DNA of 64,000 nucleotides, taken from assembly GCF_900111685.1 (NCBI RefSeq), contig NZ_FOHX01000028.1, positions 1-64,000 of the forward strand, read 5' to 3'. Each line of letters starts with the position of its first letter. Position 1 is the stretch's first letter. The DNA comes from Nonomuraea wenchangensis. GTDB taxonomy: Bacteria; Actinomycetota; Actinomycetes; Streptosporangiales; Streptosporangiaceae. This document shows positions 44,942-52,656 of the stretch, one piece after another. Position numbers and translations under genes: made by a program. The notes beneath the pieces are model-generated. The model did no database searches. It saw only the letters and a list, made by a program, of their open reading frames with translations, and was not told where the DNA came from.

Positions 44942-45511
44942 GTGCCCAGAGCGCTGCTCCTGACCGGCGACGCCGCCGAGGAGCTCGACACCATGTATCC
45001 CTACTATCGCGTACAGGAGGGCGGCTGGGACGTTGACGTCTCGTCACGGACGATGCGTGACGTTCAGCTGGTCATCCACGAGTTCGACCCCGACTCCGAC
45101 GCCTACGTGGAGAAGAACGGCCGGAAGTTGCCGGTTGACGTGCCCTGGGCCGAGGTCGACGTCGAGCGCTATGACGCCCTCATCATCCCCGGAGGACGTG
45201 CCCCCGAGTGGATCCGGGTCGACGCCGACGTCAGGCGCATCACCGAGCACTTCTTCGCGCGCAACCTCCCGATCGCGCTGGTGTGCCACGGCGCCCAGGT
45301 GCCGGCTGTGTACGGGCTGCTGAAGGGCCGCAAGACCGCGTGCTTCCCGCCCATCACCGGTGACATGGAGAACGCGGGCGCGACGGTCATCGACGCTCCC
45401 GACGTCGTGGACGGCAACCTCGTCTCCTGCAGGGGATGGCCGGACATGCCGAAATTCGGCCGGGCGATGATGGAGGTCTTCTCGAAGTCCGTCAACTCCG
45501 CATCGGCATGA
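44942..45511 (+). CDS. DJ-1/PfpI-family protein
   Basis: 189 residues from GTG 44942 with GAGGAG upstream. ALIIPGGRAPEWIR and the nucleophile elbow LVCHGAQ (conserved Cys) define the DJ-1/PfpI fold; DVVDGNLVSCRGWPDMPKFGRAMM is the typical C-terminal block. Relatives act as glyoxalases, chaperones or amidases. It follows the GntR gene by 87 bases and may belong to the same catabolic region. Confidence 0.8.
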   Translation: MPRALLLTGDAAEELDTMYPYYRVQEGGWDVDVSSRTMRDVQLVIHEFDPDSDAYVEKNGRKLPVDVPWAEVDVERYDALIIPGGRAPEWIRVDADVRRITEHFFARNLPIALVCHGAQVPAVYGLLKGRKTACFPPITGDMENAGATVIDAPDVVDGNLVSCRGWPDMPKFGRAMMEVFSKSVNSASA

Positions 45512-45530
45512 GCGCACCTGGCCCGTCCCG

Positions 45531-46352
45531 GTGACGGCATCTCGGACCGTCACAGTCGACGGCTCCCCCGTCCACGTCCTGGAGAGCGGCACCGGGCCCG
45601 CGGTGCTGATGCTGCACGGCTCCGGACCCGGTACGACCGGATCCGGCGCCTGGGCGACGACGGCACAGGCACTGGGCACGTCCTGGCGCCTGGTGGCTCC
45701 TGACCAGGCGGGGTTCGGCCGTACACCGCTCCCGGCCGGCTCCAGGGGCGGGCTCCGGCTGTGGACGGAGCAGGCCGCGGGCCTGATGGATGCTCTCGGT
45801 GCCGAGCACTACGCCGTGGTGGGCCACTCCATGGGCGGCGCCGTGGCGCTGGCGTTGGCGGCCGCGCGTCCCGGGCAGGTCACCCATGTCGTGGCGGTCT
45901 CGACGATGGGCGCCCCCGGGGCGCCGCTGTCCGCCGAGCTCGACGCGATCTGGGCCGCCCCTGCCGACCCGCTCGGGGCACGGGACATGCTGAGTCGCCT
46001 CGTCCTCGACCAGGCGCTCGTGACCGAGTCGGCCGTCGCCGCCCGTGCGGCCGCGATGCGAGCGGGGGCGGCCGCATTCGCGTCGTTGTTCCCTCCCCCC
46101 AGGGCACGCTGGGCCGACGACCTCACCCTCTCGGCGCGAACGCTGGCAGGGGTGCGCGCACCCGTGCTGCTCGTCCACGGTGCCGAGGACCGGGTCACCC
46201 CGCTCGGGACGGCAGCCCTGCCCCTGCTCGAGCACCTGGCCGATGTCCGTCTGCACGTGCTCGGCCGATGCGGGCACGTGCCGGCGCTCGAACACCCGCA
46301 CGACTTCAGGCGACTCCTGTCGTGCTTCCTCAGCCGGGAACGAGGTCCCTGA
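45531..46352 (+). CDS. Alpha/beta hydrolase, meta-cleavage-hydrolase-like
   Basis: 273 residues from GTG 45531, 19 bases after the DJ-1 gene. VLMLHGSGPGTTGSGAW is the oxyanion block seen in MhpC/BphD-type carbon-carbon hydrolases; GHSMGGAVAL is the nucleophile elbow; LLVHGAEDRVTP and LGRCGHVPALEHP complete the triad. Substrate unknown; similarity to ring-cleavage hydrolases is by motif only. Confidence 0.8.
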   Translation: MTASRTVTVDGSPVHVLESGTGPAVLMLHGSGPGTTGSGAWATTAQALGTSWRLVAPDQAGFGRTPLPAGSRGGLRLWTEQAAGLMDALGAEHYAVVGHSMGGAVALALAAARPGQVTHVVAVSTMGAPGAPLSAELDAIWAAPADPLGARDMLSRLVLDQALVTESAVAARAAAMRAGAAAFASLFPPPRARWADDLTLSARTLAGVRAPVLLVHGAEDRVTPLGTAALPLLEHLADVRLHVLGRCGHVPALEHPHDFRRLLSCFLSRERGP

Positions 46353-46359
46353 CCCATAT

Positions 46360-46387
46360 CCGTGGGCCGTGGGCCGTGGGCCGTGGG
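46360..46387 (+). repeat. Four tandem copies of CCGTGGG
   Basis: A 7-bp unit repeated four times without change, starting eight bases after the hydrolase stop. The last copy is the T-stem of the tRNA-like remnant, so the array looks like slippage expansion from it. Confidence 0.8.
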
Positions 46388-46410
46388 TTCAAGTCTCGCC
46401 CGCCCTGCCA
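46383..46410 (+). pseudogene. tRNA 3'-end remnant
   Basis: GTGGG TTCAAGT CTCGC forms a T-arm (with two G-U pairs), followed by CCGCCCT, discriminator G and an encoded CCA. No matching 5' half (AGGGCGG start, D-arm, anticodon arm) lies upstream; that space is occupied by the CCGTGGG array and the end of the hydrolase gene. It looks like a scar of a tRNA-associated integration. Confidence 0.55.
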
Positions 46411-46430
46411 CTGCGCCTGCCGAACATTCC
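46410..46430 (+). repeat. Direct repeat copy 1 of 2 (20/21 identical)
   Basis: ACTGCGCCTGCCGAA, then C, then ATTCC, beginning at the last base of the tRNA-like CCA. The second copy at 52635-52655 differs only at the sixteenth base (A). Confidence 0.7.
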
Positions 46431-47001
46431 ATCCGTGCAGTTCAAGCGGCATGTGAGTACTCGCGGAGGATTCCGCCGAGGCGGTCTCGCCGGTTCCAGA
46501 GCAGGCAGCGGTCAAGCAGCTCGCGACGGCACGACTGCACCCACCACTCCATGGACAGCCAGGCGAAGGAACACGCCCGGTCATCGTGCCGCACTGGCTC
46601 CCTCTGGAGTCCCGCCGCCAGGTGTCAAGGTACGACCGCCACATCGCACGGCGTCACATGGTCTGCGACCAGCCTGTTGATCCCTGGGGCGAGATCGTCG
46701 CCCTTTTACGGGCCGTACGGAAACCGCGATTCACCGCTTGTTTCGGAGAGCGGTCCTTTATATGGGGCTGTCCAGTCCGTGGCCATTGTGTGATCCTCCC
46801 CTCGAGAAGGCATGTCCCGCGGCGTCTCGGGCGCGCGGGCCCGCGCGCTCTGGATTGCGACCGGCAGGGAGAGACGGGAAATCCATTCACAGAATGCGCG
46901 CCCTCGTGTCGACTGCAACAGGGAGTTTTGTACATCGGTGGACATCTCTCCTTGTAGCAGGACGGTACTGTCCGGGTTCCACCGAGACCCATCAGAACAA
47001 T
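46431..47001. other. Region without a convincing gene
   Basis: Several overlapping open frames exist on both strands but none has a ribosome site plus recognisable sequence. The composition is less GC-rich than the neighbours, consistent with acquired or decayed DNA before the small peptide gene. Confidence 0.4.
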
Positions 47002-47157
47002 GTGGCTTACGCCGATAAAAGCACCACCAACGGACCGGCGATCAGCATTCCCTCCTCGGCCACGACCCTGACCGCCACCTGGGGCTGCTCCACCCAGCAG
47101 CTCTACCCCGGGCCCTGCATCACCGGCTGCAGCGCGCAGTCCTACTCCTACAGCTGA
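47002..47157 (+). CDS. Lanthipeptide-like orphan precursor (putative)
   Basis: From a tentative GTG at 47002, 51 codons end in a core-like stretch: TATWGCSTQQLYPGPC followed by ITGCSAQSYSYS, with three Cys and many Ser/Thr. Cys spacing and the WGC element recall lanthipeptide cores. A strong terminator follows 15 bases after the stop, supporting a real transcription unit. Against it: no ribosome site before the GTG, the leader (VAYADKSTTNGPAISIPSSA) is not of a known class, and no LanB, LanC, LanM or protease gene is in the window. The true leader may be frameshifted. Confidence 0.35.
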   Translation: MAYADKSTTNGPAISIPSSATTLTATWGCSTQQLYPGPCITGCSAQSYSYS

Positions 47158-47171
47158 GGCTCCTGCCTCCC

Positions 47172-47206
47172 AGAAGGCCGTCCGCTTTCACCGCGGGCGG
47201 CCTTCT
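47172..47206 (+). terminator. Strong hairpin terminator after the small peptide gene
   Basis: AGAAGGCCGTCCGC and GCGGGCGGCCTTCT pair over 14 positions (one G-U) around a seven-base loop. Confidence 0.75.
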
Positions 47207-47280
47207 CGCATGCCGGTACGGATACCGCTCCGAGGTCGATGCGCGCCGGCGCTGTCAGCAGCGGTGAGGAAGAAGGGGTG

Positions 47281-47319
47281 CGGCCCAGCCCCACCGAGAG
47301 GTCCGCGAGGGCTGGGCCG
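47281..47319 (-). terminator. Hairpin terminator of the esterase gene
   Basis: CGGCCCAGCCC and GGGCTGGGCCG form a perfect 11-bp stem with a 17-base loop, 16 bases past the esterase stop. Confidence 0.65.
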
Positions 47320-47335
47320 ATATCCGGTCGCAAGG

Positions 47336-49171
47336 TTACGCGCTGGTGCAGGTGTATCCGGATGGCAGGGCCGTGTTGCCGTCGGGGCGGCTGGCCTGGA
47401 AGCCGAAGCTGGTGGTGCCGGCTCCGGGGGCCAACGTGCCGTTATGGCTCACGCTCTTGGCCGTGACGGTCTGCCCGCTGGTGGTGACGGTGGCGTTCCA
47501 CGAGCCGGTCAGCGTGTGCCCGGCCGGGAGCGTGAACGTGACCGTCCAATTGGTGATCGTCGAGGTACTGGTATTGGTGATGGTCAGCGGCTGGATCACG
47601 TAGCCGGTGCCCCACTGGCTCTGCACGGTCGGCGTCGCCGAGCAGGCTCCGGTGGTGGTGCCGCTGGTGGTGACCTGGACGGTGTTGGACACCGGCGAGA
47701 GGTTGCCGGCGGCGTCCCGCGCGCGGACCTGGTAACGGTAGGTGGTGCTCGGGGTCAGGCCCGTGTCGTTGTACGAGGTCGTGGCCGAGGTGCCGACCTG
47801 GGCGAAGGTGCCGCCGGTGGCCCCGGGTGCGCGCAGGATGTCGTAGCCGGCGACCCCCACGTCGTCAGTGGAAGCGGCCCAGGACAGATTGGTGCCGCCG
47901 GCGGTGGTGCCGGAGGCCGCCAGCCCGCCCGGGGCGGTGGGTGGCGTGGTGTCGCCGCCGGTGGAGGTCGTGGTGAACGTGACGAACGCGGAGTTGGCCG
48001 ACAGGTTGCCCGCGCCGTCGCGTGCTCGTACGTAGACCTGGTATTCGGTGTCGGCGGTCAGCCCGGTCAGGGTGATCGAGTTGGTGGCGGACTGGCCGAG
48101 CAGCGGGTCGGTGGCGCCCTGCTCCCGGTAGACGTTGTAACCCGCCAGGCCGGAGCCGCCCTGGTCGGTGGATGCCGTCCAGGTCAGGGTGGCGCTGGTG
48201 GCGGTCACGTTGGAGACGGCGGGAGTGCCCGGAGAGGTCGGCGGAGTGGTGTCGTTCGTGCTTTGGAACTGATTGAAGAAGTTCCACACCACTGCCTTGG
48301 TCCAGGTACGTGCGCCGTCGTCAGCGGTGGACCCGTCCACTGGACCAGGGGTGTGACCCCCGTCGAACGCCGCCCACACGACCGGGTATCCGGATCGGCA
48401 TCCCGAGTAGGCGGTGACGACGTGCGTCAGGCTGCCCTGTGCCGGTTCGGGCGGATTTTGGGAAGTGCAACCGTTGTTCCTGACGAACGTGTCGCGCAGC
48501 GACCGGCCCTGCGAGATGTTGAGTACGTTGTCCCTGAGGCCGTGGAACCCGATGTAGGCGATGGGCTGGGTGCCGCCGCTGCATCCGCTGAGCTGTGCGC
48601 CGGAGTAGACCGCGACCGCGCGGAAGACCGTCGCCCGGGCGCAGGCCAGGGCGTAACTCATGCCGCCGCCGTAGCTGAAGCCTCCGGCGAACACCTGCGT
48701 GGTGTCGACGCACAGGTCTGCTTCGATCAGCCTGATCATGTCGTCGACGAAGGTCAGGTCTTGCCCGCCGGAATTGGCCCAGCCGTTGTTCAGCCCCTGG
48801 GGGGCGACGAAGATCGCAGTGTTGTTCGCCAGTTGCCTGAGCCCGTAGTAGGACCAGGTGAATCCGCTGCTCCCGCCTGAGTCGACGTCGTTGGCGGTGC
48901 CGCCGAGCCAGTGGAACCCGAAGATCAACCGGTAAGGGTTGGTGTTGTTGTAGTTGTCGGGAATTCTCAGGATGAAGGAGCGAGTCTGGCCGCTAGTCTG
49001 GATCGATTGCGTGCCGCTTCTGAGTGTCGGAGTCTTGCCGCATCCTGGCGTCGCGGCGGCGGCGCTCGCCGCGCGTGACGTGGTTACGCTGCTGCTCAGT
49101 GCCGTACCACCGCTGGCCACCGCGAGAAGCACCGCCGCGATGACCGCGGCGAGGACGGATTTACGCCGCAT
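47336..49171 (-). CDS. Secreted CE1-like esterase with two Fn3 domains and a CBM2
   Basis: 611 residues from ATG 49171 (MRRKSVLAAVIAAVLLAVASGG signal peptide). The esterase domain (about 40-310) shows FILRIPDNYNNTNPYRLIFGFHWLGG and the nucleophile motif AGGFSYGGGMSYALAC, as in PHB-depolymerase/feruloyl-esterase (CE1) enzymes. Two fibronectin III domains follow (each opening DTTPPT.PG), then a CBM2-like cellulose/xylan-binding module (CSATPTVQSQWGTGYVIQPLTITNTS to SGYTCTS). It probably removes ester side groups from plant cell wall xylan. A LacI-type operator lies upstream. Confidence 0.85.
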   Translation of the reverse strand: MRRKSVLAAVIAAVLLAVASGGTALSSSVTTSRAASAAAATPGCGKTPTLRSGTQSIQTSGQTRSFILRIPDNYNNTNPYRLIFGFHWLGGTANDVDSGGSSGFTWSYYGLRQLANNTAIFVAPQGLNNGWANSGGQDLTFVDDMIRLIEADLCVDTTQVFAGGFSYGGGMSYALACARATVFRAVAVYSGAQLSGCSGGTQPIAYIGFHGLRDNVLNISQGRSLRDTFVRNNGCTSQNPPEPAQGSLTHVVTAYSGCRSGYPVVWAAFDGGHTPGPVDGSTADDGARTWTKAVVWNFFNQFQSTNDTTPPTSPGTPAVSNVTATSATLTWTASTDQGGSGLAGYNVYREQGATDPLLGQSATNSITLTGLTADTEYQVYVRARDGAGNLSANSAFVTFTTTSTGGDTTPPTAPGGLAASGTTAGGTNLSWAASTDDVGVAGYDILRAPGATGGTFAQVGTSATTSYNDTGLTPSTTYRYQVRARDAAGNLSPVSNTVQVTTSGTTTGACSATPTVQSQWGTGYVIQPLTITNTSTSTITNWTVTFTLPAGHTLTGSWNATVTTSGQTVTAKSVSHNGTLAPGAGTTSFGFQASRPDGNTALPSGYTCTSA

Positions 49172-49221
49172 CAGCAATCACCTGCCTGTGGCACCGCCGG
49201 GAGGAACGGTGCCAGGGCGTC

Positions 49222-49235
49222 GGTTAGCGTTAACA
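49222..49235. promoter_or_regulatory. LacI-type operator GGTTAGCGTTAACA
   Basis: Palindromic element 51 bases before the esterase start, matching the TGTTAGCGCTCACA element of the glycosidase (332-345) at 11 of 14 positions. Confidence 0.5.
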
Positions 49236-49691
49236 TGAACTGGATCAGTCCTCTCATCCGTGCGGAACTGGCGTGATTGGAGGGCATGACGGAAAAACCG
49301 TGTCATCGTTCACATCGCTTTGCCGCGCCCGTTCCTGCCGATGGGTGGTGGTGCGACGGAGCAAATACGAGGCATGCAGATCCGTCAAGGCGCGGCTCGC
49401 TCCTCTGACGTGACGGGCGGCGCTCCCATGCCGTTTTGCTGGCACTTATCGCGTCGTTCAGTCTGGAAACATATTGAAAGTTTCACGGCAATTCTCAGAA
49501 GGCCATGGGGCCGGATTCAACCCTTCCCTGCCCTTTGGCCGCGCTGCTTCCAAAGCTCCTGAACCCAAAGCGGGCTCGGCTCGGCGGCCTTCTGCGACAT
49601 GTGGAGGATTCAGGCCCGCATCGAGGACGTGGCGCCCGGGGAGGCGGAGTGGCTCATGCCGGAGCGGCACCCACAGGCATCGAGTGGCCGC
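49236..49691. other. Region without a convincing gene
   Basis: About 455 bases upstream of the esterase with mixed base composition and only short, unsupported frames. Nothing recognisable was found. Confidence 0.4.
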
Positions 49692-49708
49692 CCCGATCAA
49701 CCATCTAG
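49692..49708. repeat. Inverted repeat, left copy (17 bp)
   Basis: CCCGATCAACCATCTAG is repeated exactly, in inverted orientation, at 52339-52355. The pair encloses the membrane HTH gene and its divergent secreted partner; the left copy includes the TAG stop of the HTH gene. Confidence 0.5.
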
Positions 49709-51495
49709 GGGTGGTCTTCGATCAGGATGGGTTCCTCGGTCACGGTCACGGTGTCGCCGGGCCGTATGACCTCAGCACTACCGTCCAGCCTGCGTACCAT
49801 CGTGGCCTTGGGGCCTGCCGTCGTGTCCGCCGTACCGGTGACCGCCCATCGGATCGTCGCGGTGTAGCGGTGCTCGGGGCCGGTGATGGTGAACTCGCAC
49901 TGCCAGACGTTCTCGGAGAGGTTGATCGCCAGGCCGTTGCCGCATGACCGGCTCTCGGCGCGGGCGAGCCAGCGTTGCAGTTGCTCGACCGCCAGCGCGG
50001 CCCTGGTCGGAGCGCCTCCCTCTGCCTGCAGGACGATCGGGATCTTCGTACCGCCCCAGTTGTAGAAGTACATGCGCTCCAGGTTCGCCTTGCGCGCGTA
50101 CAGCCCTGTGAGGAAGAAACGCACGGCGTAGTCGCGGGCCTTCTGCTCGTCGAGAGGTCGTTCGAGGGTGATCGAGTAGGTGGTCCCCGTGCTCCAGAGG
50201 CGCGGCTGGATCCCCGCCTCGTGGAGCACCCGGTCGACGGTGGCGGCAAGGGCGAGCATGCTCTCCGGCGGGTCGGAGGCGCTGCGCTGATACAGCTTGA
50301 TACCGGCGACGTCGCAGAAGCCGTACCCGCCCAGATGGGCGAAGCGCCGCAGCACGTCCTGCCCTTCGCGGCTCCACAGGCTTCCCATTCCGGGACAGAC
50401 AAGCGTCGCCCTCGGGTCCTCCGCCCGGATGATCCTTGAAGCCCGGCGGGTCATCTCGACCAGGTTCTCAATGCTGCCGGAGTAGAACCGGGGGTCGGTC
50501 GCGAGCACCCAGAGTTCGTACGCCTCGATGCGCCCGCGGTAACGCTTGACCAGAGCGCGCACGAAGGCGTCCCAATCAGCGAGGGAGTCGGGAGACGAGG
50601 CCCGGGTACCGTCCGGATACGGGGCGGGCGGACCGCCGGGGCTGGCCCACTCCGGCGTCCCACCCAGCACGAAAAGGACAGGTAACCCTGCCTCGCGTGC
50701 CCCTGCGACGTGGCGGTCGAGGACCGTCCAGTCGAACTCGCCTCGCCGTGGCTGAATCTCGGCCCACCGGGTGCCACTGTCCCATAATCGGACCGCACCC
50801 ACCCTGAACCCGGGCATCGTGCCGGTGGAACTGTTCAAGGTGACGCCGAAGAGGGTGCGCGGCACGGGAGCGGGAGGACTCACCCACGCCGGACCGGTGA
50901 TCCACTGCGCCACCGCATGCGCCTGGCGTGCCGAGCGCGACGCCATCGGCGCACTCGCCGTGAGCGCCACCAGGCACACGATCGCCAGCCAGGGACCCAT
51001 GACGACGAGCCTCTGACGTGCGCTGGCGTACCTGCGGCGCAGCGACACCACCTCCGGCGGGCCGTACGAGCTGATCGACACCGAATTTCGGTTATCGGAG
51101 GGATACGTCGTCCCCTCAAATTCCGCCGGTGTGACCGCCCCGGCGGACCCGGCAGACCCGGCGGATACAGCCCTCGCGGCGTACGCCACAGGCGCAGACG
51201 CCACCTCAGGTGTGGGACGTCCCACGGGATCGGCGGACGCGTCGAGTTCGTCCGGCCGGGAGGCTTCCGCAGCCTGGGACCAGCGCCGGTACAGCTCGTC
51301 CAACTCCTCCTTGGTCGCGCCGCACGCTTTGGCGATGCGCTCCAGCGGCCCGTAACTGTCCGGAACGATCTCACCACGGCAGTACCGGTGCACCGTGGAC
51401 CTGCTCATGCCGGTGCGGCGCCCGAGAGCCTCGTAACTGCGGCCGCTGCGGAGCTTCAGCTCCGACAGCAACTCGGCAAGCCGCTCCGTCGCCAC
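49705..51495 (-). CDS. Membrane-spanning HTH protein with degenerate glycosidase ectodomain
   Basis: 596 residues from GTG 51495. Residues 5-60 are an XRE-type helix-turn-helix (YEALGRRTGMSRSTVHRYCRGEIVPD). A low-complexity linker leads to one membrane helix (about 162-183). The extracellular part (205-510) is a GH39/GH5-like barrel: FDWTVLDRHV, FVLGGTPEWASPGG, YELWVLATDPRFYSG. The catalytic residues are lost: the expected W-N-E reads W329-V-L and the second (T-E) reads T436-G. It is therefore probably a carbohydrate sensor joined to a DNA-binding domain rather than an enzyme. Divergent from a secreted protein gene. Confidence 0.7.
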   Translation of the reverse strand: MATERLAELLSELKLRSGRSYEALGRRTGMSRSTVHRYCRGEIVPDSYGPLERIAKACGATKEELDELYRRWSQAAEASRPDELDASADPVGRPTPEVASAPVAYAARAVSAGSAGSAGAVTPAEFEGTTYPSDNRNSVSISSYGPPEVVSLRRRYASARQRLVVMGPWLAIVCLVALTASAPMASRSARQAHAVAQWITGPAWVSPPAPVPRTLFGVTLNSSTGTMPGFRVGAVRLWDSGTRWAEIQPRRGEFDWTVLDRHVAGAREAGLPVLFVLGGTPEWASPGGPPAPYPDGTRASSPDSLADWDAFVRALVKRYRGRIEAYELWVLATDPRFYSGSIENLVEMTRRASRIIRAEDPRATLVCPGMGSLWSREGQDVLRRFAHLGGYGFCDVAGIKLYQRSASDPPESMLALAATVDRVLHEAGIQPRLWSTGTTYSITLERPLDEQKARDYAVRFFLTGLYARKANLERMYFYNWGGTKIPIVLQAEGGAPTRAALAVEQLQRWLARAESRSCGNGLAINLSENVWQCEFTITGPEHRYTATIRWAVTGTADTTAGPKATMVRRLDGSAEVIRPGDTVTVTEEPILIEDHP

Positions 51496-51758
51496 TTCGC
51501 CACCCCATCTCAGGTTGGTCAGAGATGGAGGGAGTATCCCAGTACGACATGAACACCACACGTCAAGGGCTTGATCATGTCTCAGCGTCCCAGCCGTCCC
51601 AGAGCTGTTGCGGGACGATGGCGGTGTTGCGAAGCTGTCTCGCGTCCGTCCGGCCCATCCGCCCTGGCGCCGACCCGACCTGACCCTGAGTTCCCCCATG
51701 TGCGCCGCCCTCATGTGTGAGCGTGCGCGGTGCACCGATTTCGGAGGTAAGGCCAAGG

Positions 51759-52289
51759 ATGAGAACCAAGAAGCGAATGATCCCCGCGGTGGTCGTGATC
51801 GCCGGCAGTCTCGGCGTGCTCGGCATCACCTCCCCGGTCAACGCAAGCGCCACGACGGCGACCTCCACACAGCAGAGCGCCGCACGGACGCCGTCCGAGT
51901 GCGACAACTACTCCTGGGACGTCTTCGGTCGGGTCGGCTGGGGCGTGTCCTTCAGCGCGTACGGCCGCGACGTGGAGCTGCGCAACGGCCGTGCCTTCAA
52001 CCACAGCTTCGCCGCCATCACGGCAGCGACCTACAAGACCGGCGACCAGGTGTGGGCCGACCGCAGCCTCCAAGCCATGCCGAGCAGCGTCCCCACGCAC
52101 TTCTACGACGACAACATCGTCAGGAACAACGGCGGCTGGAAACAGTGCGGCCCGTTCACGCGGGCAACCTCCGAACAGGTCATGAACTGGAACACCGACA
52201 CCCAGCACCATTTCGCGGTGCGTGCCTGCATGCGCCCCAACGACGGCCGTCCGAGCGTCTGCGGCGAGTGGTACGTCGACCGCTCGTAG
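51759..52289 (+). CDS. Secreted protein of unknown function
   Basis: 176 residues from ATG 51759 with GGAGG upstream. Signal peptide MRTKKRMIPAVVVIAGSLGVLGITSPVNA. The mature part has four cysteines (SECDNYSW, WKQCGPF, RACMRPN, SVCGEWY) and resembles a compact secreted actinobacterial protein; no known family is recognised. It is divergent from the membrane HTH protein with 263 bases between, so it may be its regulatory target. Confidence 0.6.
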   Translation: MRTKKRMIPAVVVIAGSLGVLGITSPVNASATTATSTQQSAARTPSECDNYSWDVFGRVGWGVSFSAYGRDVELRNGRAFNHSFAAITAATYKTGDQVWADRSLQAMPSSVPTHFYDDNIVRNNGGWKQCGPFTRATSEQVMNWNTDTQHHFAVRACMRPNDGRPSVCGEWYVDRS

Positions 52290-52330
52290 TTCGTACCTCG
52301 CACGGCACGCTCTCCCCGACTCGCAGCGGC

Positions 52331-52350
52331 TCAACCAACTAGATGGTTGA
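52331..52350 (+). terminator. Hairpin after the secreted protein gene
   Basis: TCAACCA and TGGTTGA form a perfect 7-bp stem with a six-base loop 41 bases after the stop. It overlaps the right copy of the 17-bp inverted repeat. Confidence 0.5.
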
Positions 52351-52355
52351 TCGGG
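52339..52355. repeat. Inverted repeat, right copy (17 bp)
   Basis: CTAGATGGTTGATCGGG, the exact reverse complement of 49692-49708, 2.6 kb away. No target duplication is visible outside the two copies. Confidence 0.5.
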
Positions 52356-52381
52356 ATTAGCGGCAGATGACTGGAGAACGA

Positions 52382-52454
52382 AGAGTGTCCAGGTTCGGCG
52401 TGTCTACCCACGTCGGACCGCTGGGGGCTTCGTGATCGCCGACCTGGACACTCT
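52382..52454 (+). repeat. Long hairpin over the transposase start
   Basis: AGAGTGTCCAGGTTCGGC (52382-52399) and GCCGACCTGGACACTCT (52438-52454) pair over 17 bases with one bulge; the right arm lies in the first codons of the transposase fragment whose GTG is at 52432. It could limit translation of the transposase. Confidence 0.5.
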
Positions 52455-52634
52455 CCTGATCGCACCGTACGTCGAGCTCACCGACCGCATCATCCCCTCG
52501 CGACAGCCACACCGCGGCCCTGACCGCCGACCGGTGGTCACCGATGCGGAGGTCGTTTGCCTGACGGTGGCGCAGGTGCTGCTGCGCTACCACGACGAGC
52601 GGCATCGGCTTCGGGCGGCAGCCCCACACGTGGG
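52432..52634 (+). mobile_element. IS982-type transposase, N-terminal fragment
   Basis: VIADLDTLLIAPYVELTDRI, PVVTDAEVVCLTVAQVLLRY and ERHRLRAAAPHVGL match the N-terminal part of IS982-family transposases (helical region before the catalytic domain). About 70 codons survive; the DDE catalytic part is missing. The fragment ends at the second copy of the 21-bp direct repeat. Confidence 0.65.
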
Positions 52635-52655
52635 ACTGCGCCTGCCGAAAATTCC
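52635..52655 (+). repeat. Direct repeat copy 2 of 2
   Basis: ACTGCGCCTGCCGAA, then A, then ATTCC. It sits exactly between two unrelated transposase fragments, as a junction scar. First copy at 46410-46430. Confidence 0.7.
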
Positions 52656-52656
52656 G

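Noticed and set aside
46330..46644. Minus-strand frame containing GGRDLNPRPTA
   Set aside because: This is the well-known false protein produced by reading a tRNA 3' end backwards; it supports the tRNA remnant instead.
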